64,000 bases of DNA from Halomonas socia (GTDB taxonomy: Bacteria > Pseudomonadota > Gammaproteobacteria > Pseudomonadales > Halomonadaceae), in contig NZ_CP048812.1 in NCBI RefSeq assembly GCF_010977575.1, positions 1,240,001-1,304,000 on the forward strand, in the 5' to 3' direction. Positions 1 through 8,310 of the stretch are shown here, piece after piece. Numbering within the stretch: the stretch's first letter is position 1; each line of letters opens with the position of its first letter. The notes beneath the pieces are model-generated. The model saw only the letters and a list, made by a program, of their open reading frames with translations, did not search any database and had not been told where the DNA came from. The translations under genes and the position numbers were made by a program.

Positions 1-165
1 GCTCTTGCCAATGCCGCTGCGCCCCACCAGTACCTGGCACTCGCCTGGGCTGAGTGTCAGTGACAGATCCTGCATCACATCCAGCGACAGGCCGCCTTGG
101 CCATGCAGTACGAAGGTCTTGCCCAGCCCATTGACGCGCAGCAGCGGTCTCGTCATTGCCTTCAT
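1..165 (-). CDS. phnL: C-P lyase accessory ABC ATPase PhnL (N-terminal part only)
   Basis: Only the first 55 codons are present; the gene runs off the left edge. The visible protein reads MKAMTRPLLRVNGLGKTFVL and ends in a Walker A-like GRSGIGKS, which fits PhnL, the second ABC-type ATPase of the carbon-phosphorus lyase system. PhnL is needed with PhnGHIJ for phosphonate ribosylation, but its exact role is less clear than that of PhnK. The ATG at 165 has an AGGAG about seven bases upstream; a second in-frame ATG lies at 156. It follows phnK with an 11-base gap, as expected from the phnK-phnL order in E. coli. Identity is fairly sure from the motif and context; the rest of the gene cannot be assessed. 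Confidence 0.88.
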   Translation of the reverse strand, partial: MKAMTRPLLRVNGLGKTFVLHGQGGLSLDVMQDLSLTLSPGECQVLVGRSGIGKS

Positions 166-176
166 GTCTCCTCTCC

Positions 177-965
177 TCATGGTGTCAGCACTGACGACAC
201 CAGCAACTGGCTGTAAGCATGCTGGGGGTCATCGAGAATCTGGTCGGTCAGGCCGGCCTCGACGATACGGCCCCGGCGCATGACCACCAGCCGATGCGCC
301 AGCAGGCGCGCCACGGCCAGGTCGTGGGTTACCAAAATGACCGATAGGCCGAGTTCGCGAACCAGGGTGCGCAGCATGTCCAGCAGGCGCGCTTGAACCG
401 AGACATCCAGACCGCCGGTGGGCTCATCCATGAACACCAGCTGTGGCCGTGTCACCAAGGTGCGGGCAATCTGCAGGCGCTGCTGCATGCCACCGGAAAA
501 TGTGTTGGGCGCATCGTCGATACGCTCGGCGTCAAGCTCCACCCGCGCCATCCAGTCCTGACCCGCGGCGCGCAGCTGACCGTAGTGGCGCTGCCCCAAG
601 GCCATCAGCCGCTCACCGATGTTGGCACCGGCGGAGACGCCAAGACGCAGGCCATCGCGAGGGTTCTGGTGCACCAACCCCCACTCCATCCGCAGCAGCG
701 CACGGCGCCGAGCCTCGCCAATGGCGTAGAGATCCAGCGTCGCGTCGTGCGCGTGATAGATCACCTGGCCGCCATCGGGGCGCTCCAGACCGGACAACAG
801 TCTCAGCAGTGTCGACTTGCCTGAGCCCGACTCGCCGACGATACCCAGCACCTCACCTCGGTAGAGGGCCAGGTCGATCTCCTGGCACCCCTTGTCCGGG
901 CCGTATAGACGAGACACATCCCGCGCCTCCAATAGCGTTGGGGGTTCCAGTTGGGGGTGCTTCAT
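177..965 (-). CDS. phnK: C-P lyase ATP-binding protein PhnK
   Basis: A 262-residue ABC ATPase of the C-P lyase machinery. In the known complex PhnK docks on the PhnGHIJ core and drives conformational change. The sequence shows Walker A GESGSGKST, the ABC signature TFSGGMQQRL, Walker B LVFMDEPTGGLD and the switch histidine in LVTHD. The ATG at 965 was chosen because it sits in the ATGA overlap with the phnJ stop, which implies translational coupling; an open frame extends further upstream but lies inside phnJ. The C-terminus (DPQHAYSQLLVSSVL) is typical of the oligopeptide-type ATPase family from which PhnK derives. It is part of the minus-strand phnG-phnL run. Confidence 0.95.
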   Translation of the reverse strand: MKHPQLEPPTLLEARDVSRLYGPDKGCQEIDLALYRGEVLGIVGESGSGKSTLLRLLSGLERPDGGQVIYHAHDATLDLYAIGEARRRALLRMEWGLVHQNPRDGLRLGVSAGANIGERLMALGQRHYGQLRAAGQDWMARVELDAERIDDAPNTFSGGMQQRLQIARTLVTRPQLVFMDEPTGGLDVSVQARLLDMLRTLVRELGLSVILVTHDLAVARLLAHRLVVMRRGRIVEAGLTDQILDDPQHAYSQLLVSSVLTP

Positions 966-1795
966 GCCACCTCCTCGCTGTGCTGACGGCAATAGTCGGT
1001 ATCCGAGCAGACGAACATACGCCCGCCGGCATCGTCGGTGATCACCTCGTCCAGGAAGCTCTCTTGCGAGCCACACAGGGCGCAGGGCGCCTCCCAGCGC
1101 TGCACCTCGAAGGGGTGATCCTCGAAATCCAGGCTCTCCACTCGGGTATAGGGAGGAATGGCGTAAAGCCGCTTCTCACGCCCCGCGCCAAACAGCATCA
1201 GCGCCTCGCACATGTGCAGCTTGGGGTTATCAAACTTGGGGATCGGTGATGGATCCGTCACATAGCGTCCATCGACCTTGACCGGGTAGGCATAGGTGGT
1301 GGCGATATGACCGTGGCGAGCGATGTCCTCATAGAGTTTGACGTGCATGACGCCGTATTCCTCCAGGGCATGCATCAGCCGGGTCTCCGTTTCACTAGGC
1401 TCGATGAAGCGCAGCGGCTCGGGTATCGGCACCTGGAAGACCATGATCTGCCCCTGGACTAATGGCGTCTCGGGGATGCGGTGTCGGGTCTGAATCACGC
1501 TGGCGTCAGTTGCGCGGGTGGTCGTCTCCACATCCGCAACGCGCTCGAAGAAGGCCCGAATACTTACCGCATTGGTGGTGTCGTCGGCGCCCTGGTCGAT
1601 GACCTTGAGCACATCGTGCTGGCCCAGAATGCTCGCCGTGAGCTGCATCCCACCGGTGCCCCAGCCGTAAGGCATGGGCATCTCGCGGCCGCCGAACGGC
1701 ACTTGATAGCCGGGAATCGCCACGGCTTTGAGCAGTCCGCGTCGAATCATGCGCTTTGTCTGCTCGTCGAGGTAAGCAAAGTTATAACCGTTCAT
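962..1795 (-). CDS. phnJ: Alpha-D-ribose 1-methylphosphonate 5-phosphate C-P lyase PhnJ
   Basis: The radical-SAM catalytic subunit that cleaves the carbon-phosphorus bond of 5-phosphoribosyl-1-alkylphosphonate, releasing the alkane and a cyclic phosphate. The protein is 277 residues, close to the family length of about 281. The C-terminal cysteines are C238, C241, C263 and C269, i.e. C-x2-C-x21-C-x5-C. This is the same spacing as the three cluster ligands plus the thiyl-radical cysteine of E. coli PhnJ, so the active site looks intact. Four-base ATGA overlaps join it to phnI upstream and phnK downstream, so the subunits are probably made together. Without PhnH (frameshifted in this sequence) the complex would not assemble normally. 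Confidence 0.97.
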   Translation of the reverse strand: MNGYNFAYLDEQTKRMIRRGLLKAVAIPGYQVPFGGREMPMPYGWGTGGMQLTASILGQHDVLKVIDQGADDTTNAVSIRAFFERVADVETTTRATDASVIQTRHRIPETPLVQGQIMVFQVPIPEPLRFIEPSETETRLMHALEEYGVMHVKLYEDIARHGHIATTYAYPVKVDGRYVTDPSPIPKFDNPKLHMCEALMLFGAGREKRLYAIPPYTRVESLDFEDHPFEVQRWEAPCALCGSQESFLDEVITDDAGGRMFVCSDTDYCRQHSEEVA

Positions 1796-2904
1796 GACGA
1801 CTGGGCCTCCGGCGACGCTGGCATGGGATTGTCGGCGGGCTGGGTGGCGGCATGCTCGCGGCGCAAGCGCCGTAACAGCTCCAGCTCGGACTGAAAGTCG
1901 ACGTAGTGCGGCAGCTTGAGGTGCGACACGAATCCAGACGCCTCGACGCTATCGGCATGCGCCAGTACGAACTCGGCCTGCTGGGCTGGCCCGATGATGG
2001 GTTCACCCAACTCCTCGGCCCGCAGGGCACGGTCCATCAGCGCCATGGCCATGGTCTTGCGCTCGTTGTGGCCGAAGGCCAGGCCGTAGCCGCGGGTGAA
2101 CTGAGGCGCCGCTTCCCGCGTGCCACCAAACTGGTTGATCATCTGGCACTCGCTGAGGGCGATCTCGCCGATGCAAACCGGCTCATCGCACTCGTCGACA
2201 ACGATCTCGACGTCCACATAGCCCTGGCGAATCTCGCCGGCGAACGGGTGGTTGCGCCCATAGCCGCGCTGGGTCGAGTAGCCCAGCGCCAGCAGATAGC
2301 CCTCATCGCCACGCGCCAGCATCTGCAGACGCGTGGCGCGATCGACCGGAAAGTCGGGCGGGTCGCGGGTAATGTCGAAGGGTTCGCTGCCATCGTCCTG
2401 CTCACGCTCCATCAGGCCCTCGGCATCCAGCAACTCGAGGATCTGCGGGCATGCCGCCCGCACCGCCTCGGCGCGCTCTGGCGCGGGCACCTCCCCGTCG
2501 GCCAGTTGCATGAAGTCCAGCAAACGATGGGTATAGTCATAGGTGGGACCCAGCACCTGACCGCCCGGAATATCCTTGTAGGCAGCACTGATGCGCCGCT
2601 CGATGCGCATCAGTGCGGTGTCCAGCGGCACACTCTCGGCCAGGCGCGGCAGCGTGGTGCGATAAGCCCGCAGCAAGAAGACGGCTTCTATCAGGTCGCC
2701 GCTTGCCTGCTTGAAGGCCAGGGCGGCCAGTTCGGGGTCATAGAGAGAGGCCTCTGCCATCACGCGATCCACCGCCAGGCGCAGCTGGCCCTGGACTTGA
2801 GGCACCGACAGCTCGGCCTGTTCACGCTCCCCGCGTCGGCGGTCGGCCAGCCAGCGGTGAGCATTGCCGATGGCCTGCTCGCCCCCTTTTACTGCGACAT
2901 ACAT
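1792..2904 (-). CDS. phnI: C-P lyase subunit PhnI (purine nucleosidase / ribosyltransferase component)
   Basis: A 370-residue core subunit that, with PhnG, PhnH and PhnL, is required to displace adenine from ATP by a phosphonate, forming the ribose 1-phosphonate triphosphate. The start MYVAVKGGEQAI is the family signature. The C-terminal half has the conserved FGHNERKTMAMALMDRAL block and the later EFVLAHADSVEASGF block seen throughout PhnI proteins. The ATG at 2904 is preceded by a strong AAGGAGG. The gene overlaps phnH by 16 bases and phnJ by four. Nothing looks damaged. The acidic, proline-rich tail after about residue 345 is likely disordered. Confidence 0.96.
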   Translation of the reverse strand: MYVAVKGGEQAIGNAHRWLADRRRGEREQAELSVPQVQGQLRLAVDRVMAEASLYDPELAALAFKQASGDLIEAVFLLRAYRTTLPRLAESVPLDTALMRIERRISAAYKDIPGGQVLGPTYDYTHRLLDFMQLADGEVPAPERAEAVRAACPQILELLDAEGLMEREQDDGSEPFDITRDPPDFPVDRATRLQMLARGDEGYLLALGYSTQRGYGRNHPFAGEIRQGYVDVEIVVDECDEPVCIGEIALSECQMINQFGGTREAAPQFTRGYGLAFGHNERKTMAMALMDRALRAEELGEPIIGPAQQAEFVLAHADSVEASGFVSHLKLPHYVDFQSELELLRRLRREHAATQPADNPMPASPEAQSS

Positions 2905-3511
2905 GCGCCTGCCTCCTTGGTTGATAGCGAGGTGATTCGCGTACTACGTGGAATAGCGGCAAGCCGTTCGCCGCAGGTGAGTAACGCATCCAACCCCAGT
3001 GGAAAACGGTTGCGATTGGCACTCAGGCGCGCCATCAATGGGCTCGCCTCACCAACGTCGAGCAGGCGCTGCGTGGCAATTCCGGGGCCGCTCAATTGCC
3101 AGCTCCCGTCATCATCAAGCTGCTGCAGAACCACCAGCAGGGTAGTGCTGCGATCCGGATAGGTCTCGCTCCCTTCGGCAAACTCGAGCGCCGAGTCCGC
3201 CAACACATCCGGCGTCACGATGGCAAAGTGGGCCTCCTCGGGGCATCGGTGATCTGGCCGCCGGTATGAAATGCCAAGGCCTCGAGCAGGCCTTGCGCCG
3301 CCAGGTCAGGTGCCACCCAAACGCGAGTGTCCAGGTCACACAAGGAGAGCAGAGTGGCCCACAGGGCGGGGCCGATGGCCGCCCCTGGCGGCGCTGCCGG
3401 CCCATCGCATGAATGCAGGGTGCCGGGTTCTGCCATGGCGGCTAACACGCGCCGGAAGTGGCGCTGAGCATCATGGACGGGGTCATCAAAGGCGCTCCAC
3501 TGCATGTTCAC
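2889..3511 (-). CDS. phnH: C-P lyase subunit PhnH, broken by a one-base frameshift in this sequence
   Basis: PhnH is a structural core subunit of C-P lyase (PhnG2H2I2J2). The N-terminal half (MNMQWSAFDDPVHDAQRHFR onward) is open from 3511 to a stop at 3215. The C-terminal half (HFAIVTPDVLADSALEF to LTCGERLAAIPRST) continues in the next frame to 2889. Adding one base to the GGGG run at 3240-3243 (plus strand) restores ...ITDAPEEAHFAIVT..., which lines up with the equivalent stretch of E. coli PhnH and gives 207 residues (E. coli 194). The start is GTG in a GTGA overlap with phnG, with an alternative ATG at 3505. Three other genes in this window share the same kind of lesion, so a sequencing error is more likely than a pseudogene. 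Confidence 0.88.
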
Positions 3512-3942
3512 TCCCCCCGCACCATGGTGAAAAAATCGACCCGGGTCGCCGCAGCGACCTCAGCCTGGGCCTCGTGCTCCTCAGCGAGCCTTGCCGCGAG
3601 TGGCGCGATCACCCCCTCCTCCAGGCTCGCTTCCCACTCGGCGTGTTGTGCGCAGGCATCCACCAGAGCGATCAGTTCGGCATGACGATGATCGCGGCCC
3701 TTGACCCAGCCATGGCCCAAGGTGCCATCCTCAAGCGCCACGCTGGCCCGGGTCAGGGTCATTTCGCCCAAATGAAAGGCCTTGCCAGTTCCCCCCATAC
3801 GGCCACGCACCATGGCCATCCCTGTCTCGGGACCTCTCACACAGCGGTAATGGGGTGCAATGTCGAGTCGACTCCAAGCCTCCTCCACACGGTCGCCAGG
3901 CGACAGCGCCAGAATGCGCTGTCGGCGTCGAGCATCAGTCAT
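3508..3942 (-). CDS. phnG: C-P lyase subunit PhnG
   Basis: A 144-residue small core subunit of C-P lyase, forming the PhnG2H2I2J2 complex and needed for the first ribosyl transfer step. Recognisable features are the N-terminal RRQRILALSP block, the central GETGMAMVRGRMGGTGKAF-like region with FHLGEMTLTRASV, and the HGWVKGRDHRHAELIALVDA block, all conserved in PhnG. The ATG at 3942 has GAGGTG just upstream. It begins 25 bases after phnF and overlaps the phnH start by a GTGA, so it is the first structural gene of the lyase part. Confidence 0.95.
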   Translation of the reverse strand: MTDARRRQRILALSPGDRVEEAWSRLDIAPHYRCVRGPETGMAMVRGRMGGTGKAFHLGEMTLTRASVALEDGTLGHGWVKGRDHRHAELIALVDACAQHAEWEASLEEGVIAPLAARLAEEHEAQAEVAAATRVDFFTMVRGE

Positions 3943-3967
3943 GGTGACACCTCGTCAACGTAAGGGA

Positions 3968-4699
3968 TTAGCAGCGATCCAAGGGCTCGCTGAAATCGAT
4001 GTGATAAGAGAGACGGTCGGCTCTCGCCCGACTGACCGAGACCTCGACCATGGCGCCAGTCGGATCGACGTTGTCGCTGGTAATCTGCAGCAGCGGGGCA
4101 TTCAGCGCGCACTGCAGCCAGCGTGCGTCGCTGGCGTTAGCGCTGCCTGCTTCGATGCGCGCCTGACGCCGTCTCAGGCGCAATCCATAGTGCTGATCCA
4201 GAAAGGCACGCGTGGAGCCGCCGCGATAGCGCTCGATCCAGCCGGGTACCCGCTGCGGATCGAACCAGTGGCAGATCCACATCAAAGGGACACCCTCCAC
4301 ATAGCGATGGGTCTCCACCCGCAGCAGGCGCTCGTTGTCTGGCAAAGCGAAACGCTGGGCGATCGAGACAGGAGGGGTATCCAGGCATTGAGCAAGGCAA
4401 CGGGTTTCGGTCGCCATCCCCAGGTCGGCAAGGTTGTGCGTGACCTTGCTGCCAGCGCTAAGCCGATAATCGAGCCGCCGATCGACCACCTGGGTGCCAC
4501 GCCCTTGATGGCGAGTCACCAGTCCCTCTGCCACCAACTCGTCCAGGGCACGGCGCACCGTATGCCGATTGACGGCAAAGCGTGCGGCAAGCTCACTTTC
4601 CGAGGGCAGCAAGTCCCCTGCGCTATATTCGCCCCGCACTTCGCTTGCAAGCGTGTCAGCCAACTGACGGTAGATAGGCGGCTCTTTTTGTCTAGACAT
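3968..4699 (-). CDS. phnF: GntR/HutC-family transcriptional repressor PhnF
   Basis: A 243-residue regulator. Residues about 8-75 form a winged helix-turn-helix of GntR type (LPSESELAARFAVNRHTVRRALDEL is the hallmark), and residues about 95-240 form a UTRA ligand-binding domain. PhnF proteins repress phosphonate uptake or degradation genes; the effector is unknown here. It lies between phnE2 and phnG, the same position as in E. coli. A perfect TGTCTAGACA palindrome overlaps its own start codon and a near-copy lies before phnC, so it probably regulates itself, the downstream lyase genes and the transporter genes. The ATG at 4699 has a GGAG about ten bases upstream. Confidence 0.92.
   Translation of the reverse strand: MSRQKEPPIYRQLADTLASEVRGEYSAGDLLPSESELAARFAVNRHTVRRALDELVAEGLVTRHQGRGTQVVDRRLDYRLSAGSKVTHNLADLGMATETRCLAQCLDTPPVSIAQRFALPDNERLLRVETHRYVEGVPLMWICHWFDPQRVPGWIERYRGGSTRAFLDQHYGLRLRRRQARIEAGSANASDARWLQCALNAPLLQITSDNVDPTGAMVEVSVSRARADRLSYHIDFSEPLDRC
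4689..4698. promoter_or_regulatory. Candidate PhnF operator over the phnF start
   Basis: The ten-base perfect palindrome TGTCTAGACA covers the phnF start codon (ATG TCT AGA CA on the minus strand). HutC-type GntR repressors bind short palindromes of this general form. Binding here would block phnF translation initiation or transcription entering phnG-phnL. A second site (8 of 10 matches) lies at 8393-8402. The regulatory role is inferred. Confidence 0.55.
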
Positions 4700-4743
4700 C
4701 TTTCAAGCAGCTCCATTGATAACCTATAGAAATCCAAGCAGGG

Positions 4744-5592
4744 TCACTCCCCTTCGATCAAACGGCCACGTATCTTTCCGGACACCCAGTCGATCAGGTA
4801 GACGGTGACCAGAATCAGAATCAGGATGGTGGCTACCTCTTCCCAGTGATGGCCGCGAATGCGCTCTGATAGCTGATAGCCAATGCCGCCGGCACCGACG
4901 ATGCCAAGAATGGTGGCGCTACGAACGTTGGATTCGAAGATATAAAGCGTCGAGGAGATAAACATCGGCAGCGCCTGGGGCAATAGCCCGAAACGAGTGC
5001 ACTGCAGGGTAGTGCCACCGCTTGCCGCGACCCCCTCGCTGGGCTTTCGATCGCACCCCTCAACCGCCTCCGAGAAGAGCTTGGCCAGGGTGCCGATATC
5101 CGAGATAATGATCGCCATTACCCCAGCCAGCGGGCCCAAGCCCACGGCGCGTACAAAGACCAGCGCCCAGACCAGTTGATCCACGCCGCGCAGAAAGTCC
5201 ATGCTACGTCGGATACCAAAGCGCCCCAGGCGGAAGCGAAACACGTTGCGGGCTGACAGAAATGCGAAGGGTAATGCCAGCAAGGCGGCAAACAGTGTGC
5301 CGATGAAGGCCATGGCCAGGGTTTCAAAGATCGCCTTCATGAATTCCCAGACCACCGTGGGTTCGGTGGCCGGCGGCACCATAAAGCGCACCAGCATGCC
5401 CAACTGCCCGAGGCCATCCCAAATTCGCAAAGGCGAGAAGTCAAAAAGCACCAAGCCATAAATCAACATGGCCAGGGATATTCCCCAGGCCAGCCCGTGC
5501 ATCAACCGACGCCGCCAGTTGATAGCAAAGATCTCGGGGTAACATTGTTTGGCCTGAGCTACCGAAAGTTCTCCGCCAGGAACTAACGTCAT
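4744..5592 (-). CDS. phnE2: Phosphonate ABC transporter permease PhnE (second copy)
   Basis: A 282-residue inner-membrane permease of the PhnCDE uptake system, with about six hydrophobic segments after a cytoplasmic N-terminus of roughly 30 residues. The ABC-permease coupling loop is present (AASGGTTLQCTRFGLLPQALPMFISS), followed by the conserved NVRSATILGIVGAGGIGYQL block. It overlaps the first phnE copy by four bases (ATGA) and ends 44 bases before phnF. Two adjacent phnE genes are common in phn clusters and probably encode a heterodimeric membrane channel. Both copies look complete. Confidence 0.94.
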   Translation of the reverse strand: MTLVPGGELSVAQAKQCYPEIFAINWRRRLMHGLAWGISLAMLIYGLVLFDFSPLRIWDGLGQLGMLVRFMVPPATEPTVVWEFMKAIFETLAMAFIGTLFAALLALPFAFLSARNVFRFRLGRFGIRRSMDFLRGVDQLVWALVFVRAVGLGPLAGVMAIIISDIGTLAKLFSEAVEGCDRKPSEGVAASGGTTLQCTRFGLLPQALPMFISSTLYIFESNVRSATILGIVGAGGIGYQLSERIRGHHWEEVATILILILVTVYLIDWVSGKIRGRLIEGE

Positions 5593-6476
5593 GACAGGTT
5601 CTCCTTGCCGATGAAGCCGTGCCGGATGCGCTCGCAGAGCATGTCCGTCAGCGATACGGTAATCACGATCAGCAGGATCAGGGCGCTAACATCTTCGTAG
5701 TAGAGCATGCGAATGGCAGTGATCAGCTCCTGGCCGATACCGCCGGCACCGACGATGCCCATTACCGTGGCGGTGCGCACATTGATTTCGAAGCGCCACA
5801 GGCTGTAAGAAACTAGCGACGAAGCCACCAGCGGGAAGACCGCAAAGCGCATACCCTGCACCCAGTTGGCGCCGGCCGCTTTGAGCCCATCCAGAGGCTT
5901 CAGATCAATATTCTCGATGGCTTCAGAGAAAAGCTTGCCTGATGCGCCCATGGAGTGAATGGCAATCGCCAGGATGCCGGCCAAGGGGCCGAGCCCGAAG
6001 GCAAATACGAAGATCAGGGCGTAGACCAGATCCGGCACCGTGCGGGCTATTTCCAAAAAGCGACGGGACAGGATCGTCAACCAGCGATTCGGCCCCACAT
6101 TACGCGCTGCCACAAAGCCAAGAACGATAGCGCCCAGGGTGCCGAGCAGCGTGGCCACATAGGCCATTAAAATGGTCTCGCCAAGGAGTACCATCCAGTC
6201 GGGAAAGGCATAGAACCAGTACGCCATGTCCTCACGAATGGTCGTGACGCCAAGCTCCGGAAGGATCTTGGCAATGTACTCATGGACTTTCGGCAGCCCC
6301 TCGATAATGCGTCCCGGGCTGAAGTGGCTGAGATACGCCGAGGTCAGGAACAGAACGAGAAACGCGACCCCGCCCAGGATCCAGGCCCGATTCTTCTCGG
6401 TCTGGGCCTTACGCTGTTCGGCGCAGTAAGCCTGCCAAGCACCGGAGCCCGCGTGATCATCAAATGGTGAAGACAT
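5589..6476 (-). CDS. phnE1: Phosphonate ABC transporter permease PhnE (first copy)
   Basis: A 295-residue membrane permease paired with the neighbouring phnE2 and the ATPase PhnC. It has a longer N-terminal cytoplasmic tail (about 30 residues, QAYCAEQRKAQTEKNR region), several transmembrane segments, the coupling motif around KAAGANWVQGMRFAVFPLV, and NVRTATVMGIVGAGGIGQEL near the C-terminus. The ATG at 6476 has GAGGAA eight bases upstream. It follows phnD after a 62-base gap holding a perfect hairpin, which could set a lower expression level for the permeases than for the binding protein. Confidence 0.94.
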   Translation of the reverse strand: MSSPFDDHAGSGAWQAYCAEQRKAQTEKNRAWILGGVAFLVLFLTSAYLSHFSPGRIIEGLPKVHEYIAKILPELGVTTIREDMAYWFYAFPDWMVLLGETILMAYVATLLGTLGAIVLGFVAARNVGPNRWLTILSRRFLEIARTVPDLVYALIFVFAFGLGPLAGILAIAIHSMGASGKLFSEAIENIDLKPLDGLKAAGANWVQGMRFAVFPLVASSLVSYSLWRFEINVRTATVMGIVGAGGIGQELITAIRMLYYEDVSALILLIVITVSLTDMLCERIRHGFIGKENLS

Positions 6477-6492
6477 CGTTTGATTCCTCGGC

Positions 6493-6514
6493 CCGACCGC
6501 CTGACGGCGGTCGG
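6493..6514 (-). terminator. Intercistronic hairpin between phnD and phnE1
   Basis: CCGACCGCC (6493-6501) and GGCGGTCGG (6506-6514) form a perfect nine-base-pair stem with a four-base loop in the phnD-phnE1 gap. There is no T-run, so it is more likely an attenuating or mRNA-stabilising hairpin than a full terminator. Such elements often follow binding-protein genes in ABC operons and help keep the binding protein in excess. Confidence 0.7.
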
Positions 6515-6538
6515 ACTACTCACAGGGAGTCGGCTTGT

Positions 6539-7453
6539 TCAGCGCTGGCGCCGTGAGTTACGCAGCTCCTGGACGGCAGAGAGGACCGGCTGATACATCT
6601 CGTGGGTCGCCACAACAAAGCCTGACGTCCGGCCCGAGGCGGCGGCATCGGCCAAGTCAGGGCGCTCCTCATGGAGGGTAAGAAAAAAGTCGGATATTTC
6701 CTGCTTCATATCCTCCGGCAATTCGCCGGGCACGGCATAGAGTGGGTTGGGGATCAACGGAGACTCCCAGATTACTCGGATGTCTTCACGGTCCAGCATG
6801 CCGCGGTCCATCATCATGCGCAGCTGTCCGGTATTGTCCCCCTTGGAAGTCCAGGTGAACGCAGAATCCAGAGAGCCGTTGAGCACGCCGATAACACTCT
6901 GCTCATGGCCGCCAGAGAACACGGTGTTACCGAAGAACTCGTCAGGCTCGATACCGTCCTCCCGCAGGCTGACCATGGGCACCAGGTAGCCAGAGGTCGA
7001 GTTCGGATCCGCCCAGGCAAGAGAGTTACCCTGAAGGTCGTCGAGGCTTTGGTAGTCGCTATCAGCGCGTACAATCAACACCGAATGATAGCCAAGCTCG
7101 CCATCCAGCTCTGCAGGGACAACAAGAGGTTCGATATCTCCATCGCTATCGATCCATCCCGCCGCGTAGGATGAACCACCAAGACGTGCCAAATGGATGT
7201 GCCCAGCCGTCAGTGCCTGAACAACTGCCGCATAATCATTGGCCTGCTGGATTTGCATTTCTACGCCCAACTGTTCTTCAAAATAGTCGGCTAGCGGCTG
7301 GAACCGATCGATAGTGGCGGCCTGATTTTCCACTGTGGTGGCACCAAGAGTAACCACAGGGTAGTTATCGCGCCAATCGGCTTGAGCGGCTGTCATTGCG
7401 AGAGGAGAAAGTAGAGCCGTGGCAACAGCGCGCTTTAGTATGGAAAGAGTCAT
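6539..7453 (-). CDS. phnD: Phosphonate ABC transporter substrate-binding protein PhnD
   Basis: A 304-residue periplasmic binding protein that delivers phosphonates to the PhnE permeases. It starts with a Sec signal peptide (MTLSILKRAVATALLSPLAM, probable cleavage after AQA). The mature part shows the PhnD-type blocks FQPLADYFEEQLGVEM, GHIHLARLGGSSYAAGW and LAWADPNSTSGYLVPM, which line the phosphonate pocket. The ATG at 7453 was preferred over an in-frame GTG at 7465 because GGTGAT, the 3' part of a Shine-Dalgarno sequence, lies six bases upstream of the ATG. It is 41 bases downstream of phnC. The local DNA is visibly more AT-rich than the housekeeping genes. Confidence 0.94.
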   Translation of the reverse strand: MTLSILKRAVATALLSPLAMTAAQADWRDNYPVVTLGATTVENQAATIDRFQPLADYFEEQLGVEMQIQQANDYAAVVQALTAGHIHLARLGGSSYAAGWIDSDGDIEPLVVPAELDGELGYHSVLIVRADSDYQSLDDLQGNSLAWADPNSTSGYLVPMVSLREDGIEPDEFFGNTVFSGGHEQSVIGVLNGSLDSAFTWTSKGDNTGQLRMMMDRGMLDREDIRVIWESPLIPNPLYAVPGELPEDMKQEISDFFLTLHEERPDLADAAASGRTSGFVVATHEMYQPVLSAVQELRNSRRQR

Positions 7454-7494
7454 GATATTTATCACCGTCGATTTAATAAAATTTAGTTTACGCT

Positions 7495-8310
7495 TCAGGC
7501 AACCGCAGACGCAGAAGTGGGCTTTTCAGACCACAAATCGTCAGGCGTTAGCGCTTCGTTCACTGCCTTTTCGTTATCACCAACGCCGTAAATACGCTGG
7601 ATGGTGTCGTGATCGAGCTGTGAGGGTGGTCCATCAAAAACCATTTCACCATGCAGCATGCCAATAACACGATTGCAGTACTGGCGAGCTGTCTCCAGCG
7701 AGTGCAGGTTGCACATCACCGTGATGCCTCTGGACTGATTAATCTCTTTTAGGGCGTCCATCACCATGGCCGCACTTCGCGGATCGAGAGACGCAATCGG
7801 TTCGTCGGCCAGCATGATGCGAGGGGACTGCATCATGGCACGGGCAATGGCTACACGCTGCTGCTGCCCCCCTGACAAGTTGCCCGCGCGCTGCAGTGCC
7901 TTGTCGGCCAGATCTAACTGCTCAAGCGCCTGAATGGCCTGCGCCTTTTCCTCGTGACTGAACAACTTGAACATGGAGGGCAAGGTGCGATGATGAGCAA
8001 TTCGCCCCATCAAAACATTGGTGATAACATCCAAGCGTGGAATCAGGTTGAACTGCTGAAATATCATGGCGGTTTTTCCGCGCCACTGACGCACGGCGTT
8101 CCCTTTCAGTTCACTCACTGGCTCACCGGCGAAGTCGATACGCCCTTCGGACACATCGGTGAGCCTGTTGACCATGCGCAGAAGCGTTGATTTACCTGCT
8201 CCTGAACGGCCAATGACACCCACCATCTGTCCTTCTGCAACTTCGAAACTCAGGTTGCGAATGACCTGCGTCTTTCCATAACGCTTACAGACATATTCCA
8301 TGCGTAACAC
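7495..8310 (-). CDS. phnC: Phosphonate ABC transporter ATP-binding protein PhnC
   Basis: An ABC ATPase of about 271 residues that powers the PhnDE1E2 importer. It shows Walker A GRSGAGKST, a Q-loop MIFQQFNLIPR, signature [15 protein letters not shown], Walker B IMLADEPIASLD and switch histidine NLHSLETA. The start is probably the GTG at 8310 (then LRMEYVCKRYG): an AGGAGG lies eight bases upstream of it, whereas the longer frame from 8331 would place that AGGAGG inside the coding region. An ATG at 8301 is also possible. It is the first gene of the phn cluster, downstream of a candidate PhnF operator. Confidence 0.93.
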   Translation of the reverse strand: MLRMEYVCKRYGKTQVIRNLSFEVAEGQMVGVIGRSGAGKSTLLRMVNRLTDVSEGRIDFAGEPVSELKGNAVRQWRGKTAMIFQQFNLIPRLDVITNVLMGRIAHHRTLPSMFKLFSHEEKAQAIQALEQLDLADKALQRAGNLSGGQQQRVAIARAMMQSPRIMLADEPIASLDPRSAAMVMDALKEINQSRGITVMCNLHSLETARQYCNRVIGMLHGEMVFDGPPSQLDHDTIQRIYGVGDNEKAVNEALTPDDLWSEKPTSASAVA

